Origin: Brienomyrus brachyistius
Taxonomy: Eukaryota > Chordata > Actinopteri > Osteoglossiformes > Mormyridae
Assembly: GCF_023856365.1 (NCBI RefSeq)
Contig: NC_064554.1
Coordinates: 10,159,001 to 10,223,000, forward strand
Reading direction: 5' to 3'
DNA: 64,000 bases
Numbering within the stretch: position 1 is the first letter of the stretch; every line of letters begins with the position of its first letter. Positions 45,780 through 58,260 of this stretch are shown one piece after another. A program made the position numbers and the translations under genes. The notes beneath the pieces are model-generated. The model had not been told where the DNA came from. It ran no database searches and was given only the letters and a program-made list of their open reading frames with translations.

Positions 45780-47860
45780 AGTCGTGAATGAAAAATATTA
45801 TCATTTAATTTTTTTAAGTATATATGTAGGTTCAAATGCTTGCTCTTAATGTAGATTATAGCTCTAGGTGACATAGTATGCTAATTGTGAGGAATTCAAT
45901 AAACTAAAAGCACAACAGTTAGAGAATCTTCTGCGTACAGTGTATCTTTTGAGTACAGTATATCATTTTAAATCAACTACTGGATCATTTCATCCTGATG
46001 GATTCTCCTTGGCCTGTTCTGATGATCCGTTTTCATAGCTGAAGGAGTAGAGTATAGTATATTCTAAACTTTATATTTATGTAATATTCTCGCACCCAGA
46101 AATTTCACTAATGGAACTCACTATTGTTCCCTCTGGTTCCTGGTTATCTCGCTTCCCAGTCAAAGTGCGAAAAGCATAGGAGCCGTACATGGGAGGTGTT
46201 ACTGCTCACCTCTTGTTACTAACATAGTGATGACATCCCTGGTTTGACAGCAGTGTCCCACATTGGCGATTCACGCCATTGTACGTGCGCCCCCACTCAC
46301 CCAGATGGCGGAAATGCTGCCGACGCATCATTTGGGCAAGCCAATTATTCACAGGAGGTAAGTGGGGGGTGCACTGGCCTGGGAGCATCAGCCGAGCTCA
46401 GCTAGTTGCAGTGGAAGTCAGCGAGATGGTCATAAAGATGGTCAGAGGGTAAAAACTTCTGCTGTTATTTGAGACGCATATCCTCGCATCTCTCTGGCAA
46501 ACCTACTTTAAGACTAGCAAGTCTGGTCAAAGTTGTCTGTGGTCAAAGGCTGTGGTATAATATACTGTATGAAGTTGCACTCAGTCAGAGACCGCTTCTG
46601 ATGCTAGGGGGGAGGACGAAACGATAAGAATTCTTTCGATAAACACACACCATTTTTACTCAGTCCCTGAGTTCATCATCCATTTAGGACAATTCACATC
46701 AGAGGCTCACAATTAAGAGACTCTTATTAATTACCGCAAACAGTGTGCTTGCTTCTCATTTGTATGTGCAACACACGCTTGTTTGAACAAAGGGAGAAGA
46801 CAGGGCACGATTCAGCGTGCAATGGGTCTATTCGAGCAAGGATCACAGGAGCCGTGATCTGCATGCTTTCACTTATGTGGGTACTGATTCAGCCCAGTAA
46901 ACAAACTGTCTTGACCGACGCCATTTAATTCTCTTTTGGAGGTCTTAATGCTGCAATGGGAGCTGGAAACGTCCTGGAGTCGACCATCCGGGAATGCAGT
47001 TCAGCAGCCCTACCTCAGATTATCTGAAACCCTCAGGTCACTAATGAAAAGGAAAAATAAAAGGAGAGGAACTTTTTGGATGTTTGTGCCCCCTGTCTTA
47101 CGTGGCGTTAAAAAAGAATGTTAAAAGGCAGTGACACACTAAAGGACAGTGGAGTCCACACAGGAGAGGCAGGAACAAGATCAGGTGCATTTGTAATAAT
47201 GTCAACTCATGGTGAAAGCTGGACTAGGCTGCCAATTTTTAAGCCACGATAATATGCATTTATACAGTAGGAGCAGAAGTGTAAATACCCAGGTATTATA
47301 TTTAGTTAGTGAATAGTGTGATTGAATTCAGGTATTAAAATAGTGCTGAATTTGTTAGGTAAGATGTAAGACCACCCTGTGTAAAATTGAAAGCTATTGA
47401 TTAAGTCATGATTGCTTTGTAAACCCATTAATCTTGCTGTGTGTTTTATCCGCTAACCACTGGTCCGAAAAGCCTACGTACAGGGGGATCGTTTCCTTTC
47501 ATTTCATCATGCGAATTAGCTCAATTTCAGTCTGAAATTGCATATTTCATCAAGATGACGGAGTGTGGGCAACATCTGTATAATGATGAGTTTTAGTGAC
47601 TTGTTTCTCTGGGAAAGTCAATGCACATTTAGTCATGGGAGCTGGTTGTGTATGTGGGATTGGGGATGGATAATTTCACATTCGACTTGTGTTTATGTTC
47701 CACAAACATTTTATTTGTTTGTGTTTTGTTGCATTCTACAGCTACTAATGTTACTGTTGTGAGTGCTGCCTGAAATATTATTGTAGTATAGTTGCTGTTA
47801 TTATTATTACACGATAGAATGTATTTCCATTTTTTTCTGACGTATTTGGGGAGGGCAGGG
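45780..47860. other. Intron-like, no recognisable gene
   Basis: Unique AT-rich sequence; short open frames only, none with a known motif. Confidence 0.4.
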
Positions 47861-47864
47861 GGTG

Positions 47865-48110
47865 GATAGGCCGCAGTGGGTATAGCTATGGCTGCCCACC
47901 TCCAGGCTTATGGCTTTGATTAGGTTACATTTTCTTGCTGAATCTGCATGGTTTTCCTGCAGGGAAAAACTCACCATGTGGCTACGTGTTGTACGTTGAA
48001 AATACTTTGTTGTTGTATGGTGTGTGTGCCCTGTTCCTAGCGTGTCCTATCCGGGGTGTGCCCTGTGCTTCATGGGATTTACGGAACAAGGATGGATCAT
48101 CATTAGTAGG
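47865..48110 (+). mobile_element. Diverged SINE remnant
   Basis: GGCCGCAGTGGGTATAGCTATGG at the head, then CTGCATGGTTTTCCTGCAGG, GTGTGCCCTGTTCCTAGCG and CTTCATGGGATTTACGGAAC follow SINE order with heavy divergence. Confidence 0.45.
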
Positions 48111-48249
48111 CCTATTTATTAAAGTAATAATGTGAGTTATTGCTGTAGCGACAATGATATTTATGTTCTAGCTTTACCTGGATCCCTGCTTCCTCTCTGA
48201 CTGTGTATGTTTCTGCTATGTAAAATCACATTGTGAACCAAATACAGTC

Positions 48250-49395
48250 AGCCGAACAGTCAGTCGTGATTGGCGGATTCACACATCTGCGAAAATTTCA
48301 TTGGAACAGAACTTGTATGCATCCGCGATTTTTTCGGACATCTGCGAAATCCTCCAAAAACCCTACAGGAGTGTTTATGTTTAATTTTCGTAGTAATTTA
48401 TAAGTTTTCGTGCTTTTAAGTGTAAAATTGGTAAGAAAAATTTAGTTAATGAAGATTCTACTGTGTTTTTGGTAAAGCTCAGTACATACAATATAAATCA
48501 GTTAAAAGAATCCCTTAATAAAGGTGGCTTTCTTATCGAAACGCTCCTTTTTATGTACATACTGTACTGTACCTTTACAAGATGCGAATTTCATTTGCAA
48601 AGTTTATTCCCTTTGGAACTGTCATGACCTGCTCGTCGGATCCCCCCGTGTGCCACGCCTCCTCATCTACCTCGTGTGGAATCCACATGTGATCAGCTGT
48701 TTCCAGTTGTTCTCACTAGTCCTGTGTATTTAAGTCTGCTTTTAAATGTTTCCCGAGTGCGGTTATTAACGTCATTTTGAGTTTGCTGCCTGTTCCGTTG
48801 TCCTGCCTGTCTTTACCTTTTGATTAAATCCCGTGTTCCCCGATTCCTTGCGTCCTGTCCCTGCTTCCCCGGTTCGTGCCACAGCAATACGTGACAGGAC
48901 CGCTAATGGTTACATAGATATTAGAAAATAGTAAATTAACTATCTTGTAATAGTAAGTACAATTCAACGCGCAAAAATAATAAAAAAAATAAAACTCTTG
49001 AAAGGTGCTAATGTTTACGTATAATAGCAAATGCGTACCAGGTTTCCCTCTCGAGATGGATTTGCTATAAAAACTGAAAAGGTTCGCTTACTCATTTTAA
49101 ATTACTGTGAATGCAGCTAATGCCGTGTTCTATGAATTAGTAGGGGTGACATTAGTATATATTATATACTTAGGCGATACTGTGCTCTGTTTTTACATCA
49201 CACATTTGTTTTTTTTTTTAAGGTAATGTATTAGGCTAACTTTTGAATGAAATTAAAGTGTTTTGGGAGCATATTTAGGGTTTAAACTATAGAAATAAGC
49301 ACGTATTACCATTTTTAGTGACTGCCAAACATCCGCGAATCCTTCTCATTTGCGACGGGTTCCGGAACGTAACCTCGCAGATGTCCGATGGATGA
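48250..49395. mobile_element. Pogo/Tigger-like element remnant, split by an LTR
   Basis: The left arm has ACATCTGCGAAAATTTCATTGGAAC (about 48283) in two pieces plus GCATCCGCGATTTTTTCGG. The right arm, read on the minus strand, has ACATCTGCGAGGTTACG then TTCCGGAACCCG and TTCGCGGATGTTTGGCAGTC. The inverted similarity and the 'ccgcgaat...gttccggaac' vocabulary recall pogo/Tigger-type ends. No transposase was found. The interior is interrupted at 48620-48896. Confidence 0.5.
48620..48896 (+). mobile_element. Candidate solo LTR (277 bp) with near-perfect 5-bp flanks
   Basis: It starts TGTCATGACCTGC and ends CGTGACA, so it has TG...CA ends within a short inverted TGTCA/TGACA. It holds TGTATTTAAG (TATA-like), a GATTAAATCC signal near the 3' end and pyrimidine-rich CCTGCCTGTC text typical of teleost Gypsy-type LTRs. 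Flanks are GGAAC and GGACC (4 of 5). No internal retroelement genes lie beside it, so it would be a solo LTR formed by recombination. Confidence 0.6.
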
Positions 49396-49959
49396 TGTCT
49401 CAGTAGCATGTCTTGATTTAAGAGTAATGGAAATGAATTGTTATACTAAAAGCTGCTCAGCATTTCACCCAATTTAACACTTCTAACTGATGATTTAAAA
49501 AAAATCGATTCAAAATATAATTTTCTTTAATATTTTGCTGTCATTTTAGCTGCTTGGATAGAAAGCAGTGCCATATTTCTGTGCTGTGTTTAAATCCACT
49601 TCATTTGAATTATTTTGATTACGAAACCAGGATAATAGCATAGATTTGATAATATTCAGTTGTCTTACTCCACATTCTAATTAAGCAAAATTATTTTGCT
49701 TTACCATATGACCAATGTCAGATTTTAACAGGTCTATGCAATATACTTTGTGACATGATGAAACAATAGCAGCGGATGCAGGGCCTGTCTAATGTCACTG
49801 TGCAAGCATATTAATTCGTGTCTCCCATGTTAGTGTGAACAGCTGATAAGTCACTCATACTTAAAAAATGCATGACATTAATTATGACACGAGCAGAAGC
49901 CGTCCATTGGCACCACACTCTCGCAGACTCTTGCAAAGCATTCGGTACCCGGCAGTGAT

Positions 49960-50362
49960 GTGCAGCTCTATGGGTTAAGGCCAGTGATGTGTAGCTCTAT
50001 GGGTTAAGGCCAGCAATGTGCAGCTCTATGGGTTTGGGCCAGCGATGTGCAGCTCTATGGGTTTGGGCCAGCGATGTGTAGCTCTATGGGTTAAGGCCAG
50101 CAATGTGCAGCTCTATGGGTTTTGGCCAGCGATGTGCAGCTCTATGGGTTTGGGCCAGCGATGTGCAGCTCTATGGGTTTGGGCCAGCGATGTGCAGCTC
50201 TATGGGTTTGGGCCAGCGATGTGCAGCTCTATGGGTTTGGGCCAGCGATGTGCAGCTCTTTGGGTTTGAGCCAGCGATGTGCAGCCCTATGGGTTTGGGC
50301 CAGCGATGTGCAGCTCTATGGGTTTGGGCCAGCGATGTGTAGCTCTATTGGTTTGGGCCAGA
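49960..50362. repeat. 29-bp minisatellite, 14 copies
   Basis: Units GTGCAGCTCTATGGGTTTGG plus GCCAGCGAT begin at 49960, 49989 and so on to 50337, all 29 bases apart. The first three and the fifth units carry GGGTTAAGG instead of GGGTTTGGG. Confidence 0.95.
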
Positions 50363-50369
50363 CAGAATG

Positions 50370-52825
50370 ACCATTGGGCCCTAAGCAAGACCCCTCACAC
50401 CAGCTTTCCCAAGAATGCAGGCTGACCCTCACCTTCTGCTGGATAAAAGGCAGGCAGACACCCAGTCATACTTAAAGTAAGAATCCATGTTTCCTCAGCT
50501 TCCTGTCCATACAGCCTGCCTGACAGGATAACACCAGGACCAGGAATGTGCTTACATCACTTCCTGTCTTAAGAAACTGTACCCCCTGTCGTCTTTAGAC
50601 AAACAACAATGAACACAAAGATGATTGTTGTTCTTTCCTGTGCTTTAGCCTCCTTTGGTGTTTTACTAGCTTATCATTAAATTTCACATAACCATTTTTT
50701 TTTCTCTTTAAATTTATGTTCCGATTAAATCAGTTTAATACATTAGTCCTGCTTAACCTTGAATTCCAATCACATCGTTTGGCTAATTTATTATCAATCT
50801 TATACCCATTGTCTCCACAATTAATAACTTCAAATTGAAACAGGTCTCCTGGGTGAAGACTGATTCTCACTCTAATTTAAAGTCTTGCTTTGCAATATAA
50901 AGGGCACGCAGTGAAACTCCTAAAAATGCATTTCAGGCAGGGATATCTTCAATATCGCTCAAATGAAAAGAGGCTCATCTTCTAGCCTGCAACTCTGTGT
51001 TCAAAGACAACTGAGGCATTCTATGAGAAGGTCCCATGCATTATTACTTCACAGTCACTGCAATTGGTTCTTTCCTCTCAGGCGAGCTCATTAAATAGCT
51101 TTTATCATCACACATTTGATGCTACACTTTTTTTTTGGTGACTGAGTTCTGTGGCAAATGACTGCAACTTATTTAAATACAAAAACACTGAGAAAGTGCA
51201 TAAAGAATTAAACTATTAACCCCAGAGGTGAAAATATTTGCAAGACGTTTTGAGTCATGTGAGAATCATATTTTGATTAACATTTAAATAAAACGTTCCT
51301 CAAGGCAGATGAAGAGAAATGGGACTGAAGCGAATCCTGTCTAGAGTGAAGTTCAGCAGGCCAGTAATAGATACGGCATTTCTGCTTTTGCGGTTCTGCT
51401 TTTGTATAATCGTAATACTAATTACAAGGAGACACTTTAGCTGCTGAGAAATTCAGCACGTTATGTAACCCGTCTTTACACATTTCGCAGATACACGCTC
51501 ACAATGACACTCCGCTCATTGGACTTTAGCTTGACTAATTCATATCGCTTTGTCCAGGTATAAAAGTGCTTTCCTCTGTGCTAGCATTTCTCCTGCCCAC
51601 TACCCTGCAACGCTATACAATCATGTCTTTCATAACCTTTTAAATTAAAGACGTACCACCAATGACCTTTCGCAAGCCCTCTCCCGTCATCTCAATTGAG
51701 CTGCCGACGCTGGTTTTTTCCACCTTAGCACACAAACAGCTCTTTTTAATGATCTCGCCCCCGTCCACATATATTGAGCTTTTTGAAAGCTTACCCTCCT
51801 AAACAGATAGTGACGGTGGAGTAGGAGTTATTCAGATGGAAAATGTAGACAAATGTAGACGATGCAAATTTACGGACTTAAAAATGATGCGCATCCCGGG
51901 CAAGATCAGAAATTAGCAGTCTGGATAGAAGGAAAGGATATAATAACATATACTGTAGAAGACTGTTTTTTTTTTGTTTCCTAGCTATGTATTCAGACAA
52001 TATTTCATGTGTGTCCCATGAAATTCCTGACAGATGTGGAAACAATGCAAACAATGAACTTAGACTGCATATAGAAACCCGGGAGAATTAAAATGATATT
52101 CATTGCTGTATGTGAATTGGAAGTCTTGCCTTGGCTATTTAAAACCGCCAAAGAGAAACACAAGAGGTGGTTATTTCATTTTGTTTGGGTTTCTGGAGAG
52201 TACCTGCGGATTGGGGGTGGGCAGAAACACGTCACCCCCAGCCGAAAGCGTCTCTCTGGACTGTCTGCACCAGGAGGCTCCCCTTCCCTACTCGCCAGAT
52301 GTCGGACCGAGACCTGTACCGCTTCCCCACTGCTCACCATCTGTATCATGTGACCACCCCAAGGTTATGTATCTATCACAAAAGAAACTGTTTTGCCCTT
52401 GAGACAGCCTCACATGCAGAAGGCCCTGGATATGAAACACTTGATTGAAAACGACCATGTTGGGGTGATGCATACCATAAGTGTAACATTTCAGCAATAA
52501 AACCCATTTAAAAATCCCTGTTGGAAGGCAGATTAATAAAGATAATAATTATAATTAGGTCAGAATAGGTTTCTTTTCTTATCAAAACCCTGTGATTATC
52601 ACATGTATCACAGTGCCCTGTGATTCATGAGATAGACTCCCTGTGTAAAAACATATTATTTACGTAATAATGTTCAGAGATGCACGTTAATGAACACAAT
52701 GATTCAGGAGCACTGAAGGACAGGCAGTATCTGCACGTGTCGTATTGCAGCCTCTCTGTCGGCAAGTGGCACTGTTGATGAGCGACATACCAGGAACCTA
52801 GAAGACCCTGTAAAGTTGCTTTTAG
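50370..52825. other. Intron-like, no recognisable gene
   Basis: Overlapping plus-strand frames of 86-99 codons at 52093-52448 match nothing I recognise. No repeat boundaries were seen. Confidence 0.4.
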
Positions 52826-52830
52826 CGCCA

Positions 52831-53096
52831 TGCACTTTCGGGCATGACGGGGGTGATCCGGGACTCTGTGCACTTTCGGGCATGACGGGGATGATCCGGG
52901 GCTCCATGCACTTTCGGGCATGACGGGGGTGATTCGGGACTCCATGCACTTTCGGGCATGACGGGGGTGATTCGGGACTCCGTGCACTTTCGGGCATGAC
53001 GGGGGTGATTCGGGACTCCGTGCACTTTCGGGCATGACGGGGGTGATTCGGGACTCCGTGCACTTTCGGGCATGACGGGGGTGATTCGGGACTCCC
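52831..53096. repeat. 38-bp minisatellite, 7 copies
   Basis: Units TGCACTTTCGGGCATGACGG... start at 52831, 52869 and so on to 53059, exactly 38 bases apart. Three minus-strand frames remain open across it for the same reason as the 23-bp array (no stop in the unit). Confidence 0.95.
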
Positions 53097-53254
53097 TGTC
53101 CTGCAGTCTGCCGGGACACCCGAGCTTCACAATTGCTCGGTTTCTGAAACAGCACATAACCGAAGACCTGGATCCAATTGCAGAGCTTTGAGTGAGCGAG
53201 AACGCAGACGGCACTCCTCAGGCCTGTCACTTTCAATCACAAAGAGCAGAACAC

Positions 53255-53335
53255 CTGTCCCACTGGGGTCCCATCCAGGGTGTAAGTTAGCCCTGTACTG
53301 CCTTCTGACCCAGGATAAACCATTAGGAGATGGAA
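53255..53335 (+). mobile_element. Possible SINE tail fragment
   Basis: CCACTGGGGTCCCATCCAGG, GCCCTGTACTGCC and GATAAACCATTAGGAGATGG resemble a SINE 3' region in diverged form. Confidence 0.3.
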
Positions 53336-53339
53336 ATAT

Positions 53340-55545
53340 GAATTATAGAAGTCTTTTCATACCAGAAAAGTCACTATGCATTGTAATAGCTCTGATAGGA
53401 ATATTAGATAACAAGTAAAATGCTGTGAAGGAATGTCATCTCAAATAGTACCACTGTAACTATACACAGCTGCAGTCTTAAAATTAGCTGGATATACTGT
53501 ACGATGATTCACCTTCAGACACCTTTTTGCTTTCATCAACATCAAACCAAAGACACACCGTACCTTCACCACTGCTTCTGCTTATATGGGATCCAGACTT
53601 CAAAGTCAAACAAACACCAGCTCGATTGCTTCATTTTTAGTCTGTCAATAAGAGCTGCGCTTCAGTTTTGGTGACACAAAAAGAGCTTTAAAGTGATTGT
53701 GCTGCTTGCTTTTGAATCAGAATACAGGAGGAAACACTCAGGTGCTGTGGAGGATGTGCCCAATCAAAAATGAATTTTACACACACATGCAAAAGGTTTA
53801 AATAAAAAAATAAGCTTTTTCTCTTTGATTTTTTTCTCTCTAACAGAATGAACAAACGCAGAAATAAAGCCAACAACTAAAAACAGTTAGGAATCCATTA
53901 TGTGTATAATAATACAAACAATCAATGAAATGAAACCATCAGAAGTGAACACATTCCTTTATATGGATATAGTAATTGATAGGAATATATAACCAGGGGT
54001 AATCAGAACCGTGTGCTTGCAAATAGTCAGCTGTTACCCCAAAGCATGCTGGGCCACTGAAACAAAACTGAACAGTCAAGACATTCAGGCTAAACAAAGC
54101 TCATAACTCTGATTTCACTTGATGCTGCTCGTTTTGGATCGACACGAAGGCTGCGATTCTCCTGTAGATGAAAGACGACCGGCTTGCTTTTTGATAATTA
54201 AACGGTGAAAGAATGAAAAAAAGGACGGGCAGAACTTCAATGAGATGCAGGATTTTGCTACTCTTGTAAGCATACCTGTCCGCTTGATAATTCCGCTCCG
54301 GATAATTCCGTAACAAGCCGGAGTTTGTTGTGCCCCTGGGGCTGTGGGAAGGAAACTCTGCATCTCGAAATGGATTTAATTAGCGTATTCAGCAAGATTC
54401 ATAAGCATCAAGGTAGGATTAATCAGTTGCTGATTTTTTTAAGTTTACATTTTGATGGAAAATGCCAAGTGCTTTAACCACTCTTCACTTGCATTCTCAT
54501 TTATAATTTGTGCTGCAGAATCATCTATATCCCAGATGGAAGACTAACAGAAGGATACAATTACACATTATAATATTTTTATATTTAAATCAAACATAAA
54601 ACCACTGAAGAAAGAATTAAACAAGCAGCAGCCATGCTGGAAGACATGGGAACACAGTTCTCCTGTAAAAATTGCTGCAGAATAGGTTTATAACTTAAAT
54701 ATTGTGATATAAATATTTTTAATGTTGACTAGCCCAAGCATTGTTCCTGCAGGCTACGACACAGCAAGGCTGCCGTGGTGTTTGTTGAAAACTTTCATGA
54801 GCGCTGAGTGGTAACCAAGGTAACCTTGAGGAAGGCCGCTATCGGAACATCCTCAGTATTACAATGTGAGAAACGAAGCAGCCAGGATATTGCATTAACT
54901 TGATAAAGAGGCCCAGAAAGCTCAAAACAATTGCAAAGGTGATATTCCCAAATTGTAAAGGGTATGGACTGAAAACACAAAGGGAAGCTGAACAGGTATT
55001 TCAGTTACTCATCATGTGGGCCTGAAACACAATATATTATAAAATTAATGATAAAATAATGCAGTCCTCATGATGCCGTGCTTTAGGAATGCTAATTGGT
55101 CTGTATTTAATAATAGCCATGTAATCTTAATTAGTATCTTTTAAAAAAGTTATTTTGCCAAGTCTGCCAGAAAGTACATCTGGCAAATTTTGTTCGGATC
55201 GTGTTTATTGGAGCTCAGCAGGGGTAGGTTCTGGATCAGTTCCTCTCCTCCTGGTACACAACATTCCCTGACTCCACAGAAAACCGAGGACCTTTGGTCT
55301 GGCACATAAAATGGAGAAAAAGCAGAGTTGCACCTCGAGGACTTCATGAAACACTAAACCTCAGCAAGGTCACATCTGTCCTTAACATCAGAAACCTTTA
55401 CTGTTCCCTGTCTGGACTACTGTAAATCAACCCCTGCTTCAGACCAAATCCGATTTCCACCCTGGAATTCTGAGGGCCCAGTTTTAGTGAATTAAAGCAC
55501 AAGGTGTAAAGGGCAGCGTGTGAAATCTTTTAGGGCGTGGCCAAC
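53340..55545. other. Intron-like, no recognisable gene
   Basis: Only short, unrecognised frames and AT-rich unique sequence. Confidence 0.4.
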
Positions 55546-55548
55546 CCA

Positions 55549-55983
55549 GGGTGTTTCTCAATGACGAAAAAGCAAACATCGTACTTGTGGTCTCGGCAAA
55601 AGGGGTCTTGCTAACAGGGGTGTCGGAAGGGGGCATGGTTACCCAGACAGATTCAGAGGGCTCAGCATTTTACATGGGCCTTTGAATATGTAAAATCATA
55701 AGAAGTGATAGGGGCAGGGGGCCTGAGGTGACATTTTGTAAAGGGGGACAGAATGTCTAGCTACTCCCTTGCTTTCTAACTTGCCTCCCAAAAGCAAAAC
55801 TTGGGGAGCAGTGAATCATGGGATTGTCTCATTTGTTGAGGAGCAAGAACAATGTCTGGGGATTTTTCCATCCTCAGTACTTCTGTTCTTGGGTATTGAA
55901 ACTGGTCTTTGGTAATGGAAGATGACATAAAACGGGAACATGAGAACACAAGTACGGTCAAGTACGTATATTGAGAAACACCC
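55549..55983. mobile_element. 435-bp terminal-inverted-repeat element, family unassigned
   Basis: GGGTGTTTCTCAAT at 55549-55562 and ATTGAGAAACACCC at 55970-55983 are a perfect 14-base inverted pair. The interior has no transposase-like frame. No clear target duplication is visible at the flanks (CCAACCCA and CGACTTTT), so the superfamily cannot be set. Confidence 0.6.
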
Positions 55984-57234
55984 CGACTTTTGTTAGTTTA
56001 ATGGCACAGATATAATTGCTGGTCCAAAATGGTTGTACTTAGTCTCGTAATTAGTCACGGGTGTACTAATCGGTGCCATCTCCCATTCCCTTTAAGAGCC
56101 AGGTGCACATTCACCCGGCAGATTGCCATTATAACAGCAGATTTGCCAGGTAGTAGAAAAGAACGCTTCTCTGCAGAGGAAGCTGATCTGCTCATGTGCG
56201 AGAGAGAGCAAACCCATCAAGGGCAGCAGCAGGATCCCGCCAAACGAGAGGTCTGTATTCCAGCAGCCAATAGAGTGCGATAAGGGACAAATATTTCATT
56301 CTAAAACGACTGATGTGATTGCAGGGGCAGGAAAAAGAATTCAAGTAAATAAGCATCAAATATGCTTCTGTTACTTTATCAAACTATTGTTTATGTTCAT
56401 GAGTGAATAGAAAGTCACAGAATAAAAGAATACTACTGTATAGTATTAACCCTAATTTTGTTTTTACACAGCCAGCTAATCCTATAACCTTAAGAAGGAT
56501 GTCAGCATTTTGAATGTCCCTCATCACACACACACGAACGGCCAGCACAAAAATATTTAACACACAAGGATTTAAATGCCAGAAAGGTGAATATAAAACC
56601 GGAACTACTTAATGTAAAACTAAGGAAGGGAAATCAGATATTTGGCAGTCCTGGTCATTGTAAGTGATCACAATGGGAAGCACTTGCCTTTTGCCCCTGA
56701 TGACAAATGCAACAATGTGCTATAAGACAGTGGCCACAAGTCAGGCACTTCAGGGCCAAGTGTGCTCAGTTTCAAAGGGCCAGACAGCATTGACATTCGC
56801 GGCAAGTCAAAAGTGATGGCTGCACTAAAAACTGAAACGACACACAAATGAGTGGATTTTGTCTGTGCAAATTGTCGTTGCAGGTGATATAGGCCTATTA
56901 TGACCAGCCTACTTTTATGTGGAAAACAGCCTGTTTTAACTGCCAAAAGTTGAAGTATTTTTTTGAGTTTACTAGTTTGTTTTTATTCCTTGCCATAAAC
57001 TTAGCATAGGGAGATTTTTCCTTTGTTAGGTGGGAACGGGGCAAGATTTATAAAATGCAGGTGGGAACAGGATGAAATATTTTAAAGTATTTGACTATTT
57101 TACATTAAACACCTGCAACAGCCATACAGTGAATGAACCATAAACACCGTGCAGCTCAGCTGGCTGAAGATCCTGAGACTAACCCTTTTGACGGATATCT
57201 TAAAATATTTTGATGCATACATTACCGATCTTTC

Positions 57235-57625
57235 ATATTATCTTTTTTTTTATTTTTAATCTGTTGCATGTTTGTGCACTGCTGCACGTCCCTGTGTGTG
57301 TGACAAGCGGTGTACTTGCACAGTGCACGCGCCTGTGTAGGCAGGTGTTGCTATCTTGATAAGGCACCCTTAAAATAACTGTGAAATACCGCACCATTAA
57401 CTTTAGACCAAGATTTTGTTGGTCAATAGCACAATCGCTTTCTGCTGCCTCGAAATAGCAGTGTGCTAACACTGTACCCGACTCAACCTCATTTTAAAAC
57501 TGACACACTCACAAGCACTCAGATGGGCGCTAGTACATTTGCTATTTAAACAACGTGGGCGCTGGGGGGGGGGGACATGACGTCAGCGGGGGGCGCAGGC
57601 TAGCAGAGACACCTGCATCACGCCT
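57235..57625. mobile_element. Unclassified fish repeat-like block
   Basis: GCACCATTAACTTTAGACCA, TTTTGTTGGTCAATAGC, GCACAATCGCTTTCTGCTG and ATTTGCTATTTAAACAACG are phrases I associate with a high-copy teleost DNA repeat. It is followed by a G-rich TGACGTCAGCGG. Boundaries and class are uncertain. Confidence 0.35.
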
Positions 57626-58159
57626 GACGCTGCTCTGATGCTAAATACAGCCTTCAGGGATGGAATGAGCTTCTACTCAAGGTCGATACAATGGAATCCC
57701 TCTTGCTTTTATACATTTTGATTAATCAATGTATTTATTTTTTAGTACTCCACTTCATACAGCAACACCCCACACACAGAATTGCTTACTTCGTGTACAA
57801 TTTGCATACCTGTATTGGTTCTCTACAAGAGGGGAAACTGCATAGCATGAACCTTATACTGCAAATATGGTATTAATGAGAGTGTATAAGGCAAAGCAAT
57901 GTAAATACAATCAGAAACGCCATGGTTTTCGCACATATTTGCTATGCATACATTTATCATTTACTTTAAGAAAATGGTGTAGGTAGGTCTTTCATCCAAG
58001 GTGTCTTTCACTCATTGACTATTAATTTTGAAGAAATTTGAAGTTTCACTCCTCAGGTTCCTTTGGGTTGGTCATGTTTCAATATGGGACGACAGATATT
58101 GATCAATTTCAAAACACAGCCTTGGCTAAGAAGGTAGTATCGCTAAAATGGTGTGTCTT

Positions 58160-58260
58160 GCTAGAGAGCATGTCCGAATTACGGTGGAGTTAAGGGGGCT
58201 CGGCCCCCGTGGAGAGGACACGAGCAGCCCCCCCCCCCCCCCCCGACACCTTTAAGGGCA
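58160..58260. repeat. GC-rich block with poly-C tract
   Basis: GGGGGCTCGGCCCCCG is a strong short palindrome, followed by a 17-base C tract at 58228-58244. It may be a hAT-type fragment like the one at 41.8 kb, but no ends were found. Confidence 0.4.

Noticed and set aside
52625..53236. 203-codon minus-strand frame with SPESPPSCPKVHG-type repeats
   Set aside because: Driven by the stop-free 38-bp array; three minus-strand frames are open over the same units.
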